Assembly: GCA_050480705.1 (NCBI GenBank)
Contig: JBJHAX010000059.1
Span: 1 to 10,808, forward strand
Direction: 5' to 3'
Length of the DNA stretch: 10,808 bases
Origin: JBJHAX01 sp050480705
GTDB taxonomy: Bacteria > Actinomycetota > Nitriliruptoria > Nitriliruptorales > Nitriliruptoraceae
A program made the translations under genes and the position numbers. Below are positions 1 to 5,951 of this stretch, one piece after another. The notes beneath the pieces were generated by a model. That model was not told the DNA's origin and did no database searches. It worked only from the letters and a program-made list of their open reading frames with translations. The first letter of the stretch is position 1; each line of letters opens with the position of its first letter.

Positions 1-1197
1 CACGATCTCCGGCAAGCCGATCGGCGCGACGAGGAACTGTGCTCCGGCCGCCAAGGCAGACCGGGCGTCCGAAATCGACAGGATCGTACCCGCCCCGACG
101 ACCGCCTCGCTGTCCTCGCGGGCCTGCTCGATCGCCTCAAGAGCGTTTTCGCCGGTCAGGGTGAACTCCACGACCGACAGTCCATGGTCGACCAGCGCGC
201 GGACAAGCTCGATCGGCGACGCGTAGTGCGCGGCCCGCAGCACCGTCATAACCCGCGTCTCCGTCAACGCCTCGAGCAGCTGGTCACGTCGCGCTGACCC
301 TTCCGCGGTCACGGTGGCCGCTTGGTCCGAAGGCCCGGGGATCAACGGGCTGCCGCGGTGCGAGGTATGGGCCGCGACGATTGGGGCCGATCCGTCCACC
401 GCCGCCGGGCGCACGACGCTCTGGAAGGGTCGATCGGCCTCGCCCGGCACGATCTCGATCTCGAACATCGTGCGGTCGCCGCGATGCCACGTCTCGAACC
501 ACTCGAGCGGCCGTCCTGACTCGTCGCGCGACGCGGCCCGCAGCAGCAGGACCGGTTCCCCTTCGGCAACACCGAGCTCGGAGGCGATCTCGCCCTCGGC
601 GGTGACCGCCTCGACCGTGCGCCGACCGGATCCGATCCTCAGGCCGTACTCATCGGCCAGCGTGGCGTACAACGACCGGTCTTCGAGGTCCAGTTTGTCC
701 AGACCGGGGCAGCTGGCCGTCGGCAGGAAGGTACGGATGAACGCCAGCACTTTGCCGTCGACCGATCGCACGCGGTCGATCTGCACGCCGCGCTTGATCT
801 CCAGGAAGTCCTGCACACGCAGGGGAAGCTCCGTTTCGAGCTGACGCACCACCCGGGTGCTGATCTCGTAGCCCATGCGTCGCAGGTCGTCGTACAGGCC
901 CGTGGCGCGCTGCACGAACCGTTCCTGCAGCTTCTGTTCCGCGACGAAGGACCCCCGTCCACGCTCGGTACGGATGAGCCCCGCATGCGCGAGGTTCGTC
1001 AGCGTCTGACGGACGACACTCCGCGACACCCCGAACCGGCGACAGATCTCGCCCTCAGCCGGCAGCAGATCCCCGACCTTGTAGCGCCCGGAGTCGATGT
1101 CCCGCCGAAGCAGATACTCCAGTTGGTGGTACAGCGGCACGGGCGACGAACGATCGATCGCCGCGTGGTCCTCACCCGAAGGGGTTTCGCCAGCCAT
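1..1197 (-). CDS. GntR/HutC-family regulator (wHTH + UTRA) fused to a KDPG/KHG aldolase-like domain, C-terminus off the left edge
   Basis: Read from ATG at 1195-1197, the minus strand stays open for 399 codons to the window edge; I checked every in-frame triplet and found no stop. Residues 19-86 are a GntR winged helix: PLYHQLEYLLRRDI, then LPAEGEICRRFGVSRSVVRQ, ending RGRGSFV. Residues about 98-250 match a UTRA ligand-binding domain (GYEISTRV; LYATLADEYGLRI; PLEWFETWHRGDRTMFEIEI). A linker of about 50 residues rich in Ala, Pro and Ser follows. From about 302 the protein resembles the N-terminal half of KDPG aldolase: DQLLEALTETRVMTVLRA, VVEFTL with E344 at the place of E. coli Eda Glu45, and VVGAGT at 366-371. 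The Eda Arg49 position is Thr348. The Schiff-base lysine would lie beyond the edge. The gene is divergent from the ABC importer, so it probably regulates it. Whether the aldolase half is catalytic or a sensor is unknown. Confidence 0.9.
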   Translation of the reverse strand, partial: MAGETPSGEDHAAIDRSSPVPLYHQLEYLLRRDIDSGRYKVGDLLPAEGEICRRFGVSRSVVRQTLTNLAHAGLIRTERGRGSFVAEQKLQERFVQRATGLYDDLRRMGYEISTRVVRQLETELPLRVQDFLEIKRGVQIDRVRSVDGKVLAFIRTFLPTASCPGLDKLDLEDRSLYATLADEYGLRIGSGRRTVEAVTAEGEIASELGVAEGEPVLLLRAASRDESGRPLEWFETWHRGDRTMFEIEIVPGEADRPFQSVVRPAAVDGSAPIVAAHTSHRGSPLIPGPSDQAATVTAEGSARRDQLLEALTETRVMTVLRAAHYASPIELVRALVDHGLSVVEFTLTGENALEAIEQAREDSEAVVGAGTILSISDARSALAAGAQFLVAPIGLPEIV

Positions 1198-1207
1198 GCT
1201 CACATCG

Positions 1208-1212
1208 CCTCC
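1208..1212 (-). promoter_or_regulatory. Ribosome binding site of the GntR-aldolase gene; two possible starts
   Basis: On the minus strand GGAGG lies 10 nt before the ATG at 1195-1197 and 4 nt before an in-frame GTG at 1201-1203. Either start is possible; they differ by two residues (Val/Met-Ser). I kept the ATG. Confidence 0.6.
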
Positions 1213-1395
1213 GAGGCACCGTGCATCGTCTGACCACCTGGCATGACAAGCGGTCCGCATTGTGCGCCCACCGCAGTCGTTGTGCAAACTGGCCTGTCAC
1301 CCTCTCGAAGTGCGCAGAACGGTCACATTCGCCTCCCGCCGCCGATCGGCGTTGACCGATACGGAACAAATTTGAAGCCAAGTAGTATCGAAGTA

Positions 1396-1425
1396 ATGAC
1401 AACTTGTACGTACCGGACCTATACT
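1396..1425 (+). promoter_or_regulatory. Sigma70-like promoter of the ABC importer operon
   Basis: The -35 box ATGACA (1396-1401, 5 of 6 to TTGACA) and the -10 box TATACT (1420-1425, 5 of 6 to TATAAT) are separated by 18 nt. Transcription would begin near 1432 and leave a 5' leader of about 184 nt before the ATG at 1616. The palindrome GTACGTAC (1406-1413) sits in the spacer, where a bound repressor would block RNA polymerase. The boxes are seen in sequence; activity is inferred. Confidence 0.6.
1406..1413. promoter_or_regulatory. Candidate operator palindrome in the promoter spacer
   Basis: GTACGTAC is a perfect 8-bp palindrome between the -35 and -10 boxes of the importer promoter. GntR/HutC regulators usually bind short palindromes overlapping promoters, and the divergent gene encodes one. 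The flanks do not extend the symmetry well (only one further matching pair in four), so the support is mainly position. Confidence 0.3.
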
Positions 1426-1469
1426 AGCGACGTCGGAGAGGGACTCATCGAACGAGTCTGCGGTGCGCC

Positions 1470-1479
1470 TGTCCGGACA
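1470..1479. promoter_or_regulatory. Candidate operator palindrome in the importer leader
   Basis: TGTCCGGACA is a perfect 10-bp palindrome about 40 nt downstream of the predicted transcription start of the importer operon. It could be a second operator or a small RNA hairpin element. No second copy is seen at the other divergent promoter. Confidence 0.25.
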
Positions 1480-1615
1480 ACACGGATGTGGCGTCGGGAG
1501 AGGCAACAGGAGCCATATCGACCGACTGCATCGACCCGCAGCATGAGTGGCCGGCTGTCAGCGGGTACCGACGAGGAGCCACGCGGCCACGGAAGACCGG
1601 ACCAAGGAGACGACG

Positions 1616-2845
1616 ATGTCGCAACGCACACGGCTGACGAGACTCATCGCCCTGCTGGGCGCATTCACCCTGATGCTCGCCGCATGCGACCCAGAGGTCG
1701 TCGACGTCGAGCCCGACGAAGACGAAGCCGTCACGGATCCCGAGCCGGACGACACGGACGAGGTGCCCGACGCACCCGACACCATCGTCATCGGCTGGAC
1801 ACCACCGGACATCACAGGTGTGTTCGAGACCGCCACCAACTTCTTCGAGATGTCGGCCGCGGAGGCCGGACAGTACGGCATCCAGGTCGAGGTTCTGAGC
1901 CGCTCTCCCGCGACGCACGTCGACTTCGCCGACCAGCTCGCCATCATCGAGGACTACATCACCGCCGGGGTGGACGCCATCGCGATCTCTCCCGCTGACA
2001 CCGAAGCGATCGTGCCCGCCGTGCAGGAGGCCAACGAAGCGGGGATTCCAGTCATCATGGTCAACCTGCTCGAGGAGCAGCCGAACATCGAGGTCGCCAG
2101 CTACATCGGCTTCGACAACAGCGATGCCGCCGCCGTGACCGCCTACGCGGTGCTGGACTACTTCGGTGGGCCGGGCGTCCTCGGCGACGGCGAGCAGGTC
2201 GACGTCGCCCCCGATGAGTATCTCGACCTCGCATTCTGGGAGAACCTGTACGCGGACGTCGATCCGGAATCGATCGTGGCCCGCGGCGTCATCATCGAGG
2301 GCATCGCCGGGACGTTCTTCTCCCAGGCGCGGCTCGACGGTTTCCACTCGGTGATCGATCAATACCCCAACGTCGAGATCCTCGCCGAGCCGATCCCCGG
2401 CGACTGGAACCGGGAGCTCGGCACCGAGGCCGCAGAGGACTTCCTCACGCGATTCGGCGAGGATGAGCTTGACTTCATCTGGGCCGCATCGAACGAGATG
2501 GGACTTGGGGCCATGCTCGCCTCCGAGGCAGCCGGGCGTCTGGACGACTCGGGTGGCTCGACCCCGCACCAGGCGGGCAGCGTGGCGATCTTCACCAACG
2601 ATGTCACCCCGGAGTCTGTCCAGGCCATCCGTGACGGTGGCATCGTCGGGGAGACCCACCACGGCTTCGCTGAGTGGGGCTGGTTCGGTGCCGAGGCGGC
2701 GGTCAAGCTCGCCTGCGGCATGGAGGTCGATCAGTTCCAGGACATCCGTCCGCGCATAGCCTGGGAGGGCAACGCCGAACTGTTCTACCCCGACCCCGAG
2801 CTTCCCGACCTTGACTGGCAGGCCATCGCAGACGAGTGCTTGTGA
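1616..2845 (+). CDS. Sugar ABC transporter substrate-binding lipoprotein (type I periplasmic-binding fold)
   Basis: This protein of 409 residues captures the imported sugar outside the cell and delivers it to the permease encoded downstream. The ATG at 1616 is chosen because AAGGAGA (1604-1610) lies 5 nt before it and a lipoprotein signal follows: two Arg-rich turns, a hydrophobic stretch, and lipobox LAAC at 21-24 with Cys24 to be lipidated. Residues 25-56 form a very acidic tether (16 of 32 are Asp/Glu, no Lys/Arg). The binding-protein fold begins at TIVIGW (56-61), with hallmark stretches GVDAIAISPAD (118-128), AGIPVIMVN (142-150) and YIGFDN (163-168) typical of the Peripla_BP_4 sugar group. 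About 40 residues (roughly 186-224) sit where ribose-binding-like proteins go almost directly to VIIEG, explaining part of the extra length. The ligand cannot be deduced. Confidence 0.93.
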   Translation: MSQRTRLTRLIALLGAFTLMLAACDPEVVDVEPDEDEAVTDPEPDDTDEVPDAPDTIVIGWTPPDITGVFETATNFFEMSAAEAGQYGIQVEVLSRSPATHVDFADQLAIIEDYITAGVDAIAISPADTEAIVPAVQEANEAGIPVIMVNLLEEQPNIEVASYIGFDNSDAAAVTAYAVLDYFGGPGVLGDGEQVDVAPDEYLDLAFWENLYADVDPESIVARGVIIEGIAGTFFSQARLDGFHSVIDQYPNVEILAEPIPGDWNRELGTEAAEDFLTRFGEDELDFIWAASNEMGLGAMLASEAAGRLDDSGGSTPHQAGSVAIFTNDVTPESVQAIRDGGIVGETHHGFAEWGWFGAEAAVKLACGMEVDQFQDIRPRIAWEGNAELFYPDPELPDLDWQAIADECL

Positions 2846-2900
2846 CCACCTGGGCGTCGGTCACGCACCGACGCGCGGAACCACCGCCGGAGTGTGACCA

Positions 2901-4406
2901 GTGACCGACGCCCTGCTGCTCGACGCCCGGGGAGTCGTTAAGGCCTACCCGGGCGTGCAGGCCCTCGCCGGCGTGGACTTCACAGTTCGCGCCGGCGAGG
3001 TCCACGCACTGCTTGGTGAGAACGGAGCCGGCAAGTCGACCTTGATGAAAATCATCGCCGGCTCGGCGGTCCCCGACGAGGCCGCGATCACCCTGTTCGG
3101 TGAACCGCTTGCGTTCGGCGATCCCCAGGCCATCCGCGCCAGCGGTGTCGCTGTCGTCTACCAGGAGTTGAGCCTGGTCGAGACGATGACCGTCGCCGAG
3201 AACGTACTCCTCGGCGCCTGGCCGACCGGTCCCGCAGGCCGCCTCGACCGCAACGTCATGCGTTCCGAGGCCCGCCGCCGGCTGGACCGCATCGGACTCG
3301 ACATCGATCTCGACGTGCAGATCCGCGACCTCGGCGTCGCGACCCGCCAGCTGATCGAGCTCGCGAAATCACTGTCGGACGACACCCGGGTACTGCTGCT
3401 CGACGAGCCCACCTCCGCGCTGTCCGAGCCTGAGGCGCGCCGCCTGTTCGACGTGATCGAGGAGTTGCGCGCCGACGGCGTGGGCATCGTCTACGTCTCC
3501 CACCGACTTCCCGAGATCATGCGGATCTGCGACCGCGTCACCGTGCTGCGTGACGGCCAGCTCGTCGACACGTTGCCGATCGCCGAGGTCGACGAGAACG
3601 AACTCGCACGGCTCATGGTCGGACGTGCCGTGGACCTACTTGGCGACAGCACGCCAGCAGCCAGCTCCACCCACACCGCGCAGGAACCGGCACTGGTGGC
3701 GAGACGTTTCGGCCGACCACCGCGGCTCAAACCGATCAACTTCGCGCTCGCCCAGGGTGAGATCGTGGCGATCTTCGGGCTGGTCGGCGCCGGCCGCAGC
3801 CGGCTGGCGAACGCATTGTTCGGAGTCGAACCCGCCACGACCGGCCAGCTCGAAGTCTTCGGGGAGCATCGCGACATCCGCGGGCCGAGTGATGCGATCC
3901 GCAATGGACTGGGCTACCTGGGCGAGAGCCGCGCCATCGGACTCGTGCCCGCCTTCTCGGTGGCCCAGAACATCACCCTGGCGTCCCTCGATCGACTCCG
4001 GCGTGGACCGCAGCTGCGCCATCCCCTCGAGCGGCAGATTGCGCAGGAGTTCATCGAGAAACTCAACATCGACGTGGCCAGCCCGGACCAGCGCACCGAG
4101 ACGCTGTCAGGCGGAAACCAACAAAAGGTGCTGCTCGCTCGGGCCATGTGTTCCAATGCCCGGATCCTGGTCCTCGACGACCCCACCCGGGGTATCGACG
4201 TCGGCGCCAAGCAGGAGGTGTTCAACCTCGTGCGTGAGCTGGCACAGGACGGTGTCGCCGTCCTTTACCTCACCTCGGAGATCAAAGAGGCACGATCGCT
4301 TGCCGACCGTCTGTTCGTGATGTCCAACGGCGCCCTCATCGAGGAGCTCAGCGCCACTGCCCCCGACGACGCGGTGATGGCCGCCGCAGGAGGAGTTCAT
4401 GGCTGA
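2901..4406 (+). CDS. Sugar ABC transporter ATP-binding protein, duplicated NBD (RbsA/MglA/XylG type)
   Basis: The 501-residue protein carries two nucleotide-binding domains, the usual architecture and length of the RbsA/XylG group, and energises import at the inner face of the membrane. NBD1 has a canonical Walker A (GENGAGKST, 39-47), Q-loop (VVYQE), a degenerate signature LGVATRQ (144-150), Walker B with DEPT (168-171) and H-loop VSHR. NBD2 has the family's atypical Walker A (GLVGAGRSR, 293-301), a canonical signature LSGGNQQ (402-408), Walker B ending DDPT (426-429) where most relatives have DEPT, and TSE in place of the H-loop His. The start is GTG at 2901 with GGAG at 2889-2892, 55 nt after the binding-protein stop. 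The stop overlaps the permease start by 8 nt, so the two are translationally coupled. Confidence 0.95.
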   Translation: MTDALLLDARGVVKAYPGVQALAGVDFTVRAGEVHALLGENGAGKSTLMKIIAGSAVPDEAAITLFGEPLAFGDPQAIRASGVAVVYQELSLVETMTVAENVLLGAWPTGPAGRLDRNVMRSEARRRLDRIGLDIDLDVQIRDLGVATRQLIELAKSLSDDTRVLLLDEPTSALSEPEARRLFDVIEELRADGVGIVYVSHRLPEIMRICDRVTVLRDGQLVDTLPIAEVDENELARLMVGRAVDLLGDSTPAASSTHTAQEPALVARRFGRPPRLKPINFALAQGEIVAIFGLVGAGRSRLANALFGVEPATTGQLEVFGEHRDIRGPSDAIRNGLGYLGESRAIGLVPAFSVAQNITLASLDRLRRGPQLRHPLERQIAQEFIEKLNIDVASPDQRTETLSGGNQQKVLLARAMCSNARILVLDDPTRGIDVGAKQEVFNLVRELAQDGVAVLYLTSEIKEARSLADRLFVMSNGALIEELSATAPDDAVMAAAGGVHG

Positions 4407-5454
4407 CACCGCCCGCCGTACCGACGACACCGCAACCGGCGGTGTCGCCCGATCGTTCACCGCCCGCATCGGCAGCGCTCTGGGGGGGCCCGGCGGCGCA
4501 CTGTTGATTCTGCTGCTTCTGCTCGTCGTATTCAGCGTGCTAGCGCCACGGTTCCTGTCGACGGCGAATATGCTCAACATCACCCGCCAGTACGCGGTGT
4601 TGTTGATCCTCGCCGTCGGCCAAACCCTGGTGATCTGCGCCCGTGGCATCGACCTGTCGGTGGCGGCGACCGCGGCGCTGTCGGGCAGCGTGATGGGGAT
4701 CGCCTACGCCCACTGGGGGCTTCCTCAACTGCTCGCGATCGCACTCGGCCTGGCGGTCGGCGTCCTCGTCGGGACGGTCAACGGCCTGGCAATCACCAAG
4801 CTGCGTGTCCCCGACATCATCGTCACGCTCGGAGCACTGACGGCAGTCCGCGGGGTAGCCCTGCTGACGACCGGGGGGCAGCCCGTCCCCCAGTTCGGTC
4901 TGGCCCTCGAAGGTCGGCGGATGCCACCGATCATCAGCTTCCTGGGCGCCGGGCGCGTCTACAACTTCCCGCTGATCATCGTGGTCGGGCTCGCCTGCGT
5001 TGCGATCGGCTGGTATCTGCTCACCCAGACGACCTTCGGGCGGTCGATCCTGGCCGTTGGCGGCAACGCCGAGGCAGCCCGGGTGTCAGGCATCAACGTC
5101 GAGCGCACGAAGATCAAGGTCTACGCGCTGTCGGGCATGTTCGCCGCGATCGGTGGCATGATGCTCTCCGGCCGCCTGGCCAGCGCGAACGCACTCATGG
5201 CTGACCTCATGGAGCTGGACAGCATCGCGTCCGTGGTGATCGGTGGCACCGCACTGTTCGGCGGTGAAGGCACCGTGATCGGCACCCTGATCGGTGTGTT
5301 CATCATTGGGGTGCTCGGCAACGGCCTGAACATCCTTGGCGTGTCGGACTTCTGGCAGCGTGTCGCCACCGGGCTGATCATCGTGCTGGTAGTCGCACTG
5401 GACCAGTGGCGTCGACGATTGGCCCAGCGTGAACGCGCAGGGGTGAGCGAATGA
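4399..5454 (+). CDS. Sugar ABC transporter permease (RbsC-like, BPD_transp_2 family)
   Basis: This 351-residue inner-membrane protein would form the channel as a homodimer with the double ATPase encoded upstream. The N-terminal 30 residues are hydrophilic; then come many hydrophobic helices, starting with a Leu-rich one near 34-47. Family landmarks are FLSTANMLNI, GIDLSVAATAALSG (relative of the usual GGIDLSVG), the cytoplasmic coupling-loop region TTFGRSILAVGGNAEAARVSGI, and VYALSGMFAAIGGMMLSGRL. The ATG is preceded by AGGAGGAG (4388-4395), about 4 nt before the start. A run of seven G at 4482-4488 encodes part of LGGPGG. No fourth gene follows convincingly: the next reading frame starting at the ATGA overlap is only 14 codons, and the convergent cupin gene begins 15 nt beyond the stop. 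Confidence 0.95.
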   Translation: MADTARRTDDTATGGVARSFTARIGSALGGPGGALLILLLLLVVFSVLAPRFLSTANMLNITRQYAVLLILAVGQTLVICARGIDLSVAATAALSGSVMGIAYAHWGLPQLLAIALGLAVGVLVGTVNGLAITKLRVPDIIVTLGALTAVRGVALLTTGGQPVPQFGLALEGRRMPPIISFLGAGRVYNFPLIIVVGLACVAIGWYLLTQTTFGRSILAVGGNAEAARVSGINVERTKIKVYALSGMFAAIGGMMLSGRLASANALMADLMELDSIASVVIGGTALFGGEGTVIGTLIGVFIIGVLGNGLNILGVSDFWQRVATGLIIVLVVALDQWRRRLAQRERAGVSE

Positions 5455-5469
5455 CCGCTCCGGTTCTGA

Positions 5470-5853
5470 TCAAGGCTCGTCGGGACGACGGATGAGCGCG
5501 GTGGTCAGCAGCGTGTCTTCGGTGATGTCCCTCCACTCGTGCAGGGTCCCCGGCGCGAACAGGAACAACTCCGGTCCTTCATAGGGCAGTTCGGAGCCGT
5601 CGGGCAGGACCAGGACTCCCCTGCCGCGCACGATCTGACACCAGGCCAGGTCGGGACTGGTGTGCATGGCGAAGTGCCCTCCGGCACGGATGACCACCTG
5701 CTGGAGCTCGGCCCGCGGCACCTGATGCAACTCGACCAGCTCGACGCCCATCAACGGCTGCCCATCGAACTCCTCGAATGGACGCCAGGGCGGCGTGTCC
5801 GTCACGCGCGTGACGACGTTGTCTCCGTCGAGCTCGAACACCGTGACCTTCAT
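5470..5853 (-). CDS. Small single-domain cupin protein, last gene of the catabolic operon
   Basis: This is a 127-residue conserved-barrel protein. The two cupin motifs are recognisable: the first around 58-80 (AGGHFAMHTSP, then IVRGRGVLVLPDG) and the second around 97-109 (LFLFAPGTLHEWRD). In the first, the usual HxH becomes H64-T-S66 and the expected metal-binding Glu is absent; the second motif keeps His105. The metal site is therefore probably altered, which argues against a standard dioxygenase and allows a role in sugar binding, isomerisation or regulation. The ATG at 5851-5853 has GGAGG 7 nt upstream. It lies 98 nt downstream of the kinase gene on the same strand and 15 nt from the stop of the convergent permease gene. 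The exact function is not recognised. Confidence 0.85.
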   Translation of the reverse strand: MKVTVFELDGDNVVTRVTDTPPWRPFEEFDGQPLMGVELVELHQVPRAELQQVVIRAGGHFAMHTSPDLAWCQIVRGRGVLVLPDGSELPYEGPELFLFAPGTLHEWRDITEDTLLTTALIRRPDEP

Positions 5854-5951
5854 CGTCTCGCCTCCTCTTCTGTGGGTTCGTCAGCTTGCTGTGGTGTTCC
5901 GTCTGTGATCCCAAGGCGACGTCACGGTTCGCCCTGGACCGCCACCGCCGG

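Larger units (their letters stand above)
1198..1615. other. Divergent intergenic control region between regulator and ABC operon
   Basis: These 418 bases hold no supported gene. The centre, about 1355-1430, is noticeably richer in A+T than the surroundings and contains the rightward promoter. For the leftward gene the best candidate I see is weak: TTGCAC (1282-1287) and CACAAT (1259-1264) on the minus strand with a 17-nt spacer, confidence about 0.2. Short perfect palindromes lie at 1340-1351 (CGCCGATCGGCG), 1367-1374 (CAAATTTG), 1406-1413 (GTACGTAC) and 1470-1479 (TGTCCGGACA). Any of these could be operators for the neighbouring GntR protein, but in GC-rich DNA some will be chance. Confidence 0.75.

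Noticed and set aside
1397..1411. Similarity (11 of 15) between the importer promoter and 10535-10549 on the minus strand, as a shared operator
   Set aside because: With regions of about 400 and 300 bases, several matches of this quality are expected by chance, and the two sites sit at different places relative to their -10 boxes.
1243..1998. 251-codon plus-strand frame starting in the intergenic region
   Set aside because: It runs into the binding-protein gene in another frame, with Arg/His-rich translation and no ribosome binding site.
1445..2662. 405-codon minus-strand open frame across the binding-protein gene
   Set aside because: It lies antisense to a gene with a lipoprotein signal, ribosome binding site and clear family motifs, and its translation is Gly/Arg/Val/Asp-rich without a fold I recognise. 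Such frames are common opposite GC-rich genes.
5451..5495. 14-codon frame beginning at the ATGA overlap with the permease stop
   Set aside because: It might be the remnant of a lost fourth importer-operon gene, but it is too short to support, shows no family signal and runs antisense into the cupin gene.
5475..5497. Hairpin at the convergent operon ends as a bidirectional terminator
   Set aside because: Only two 4-bp stems with a 4-nt bulge and no U tract, inside the cupin coding end; too weak to call.
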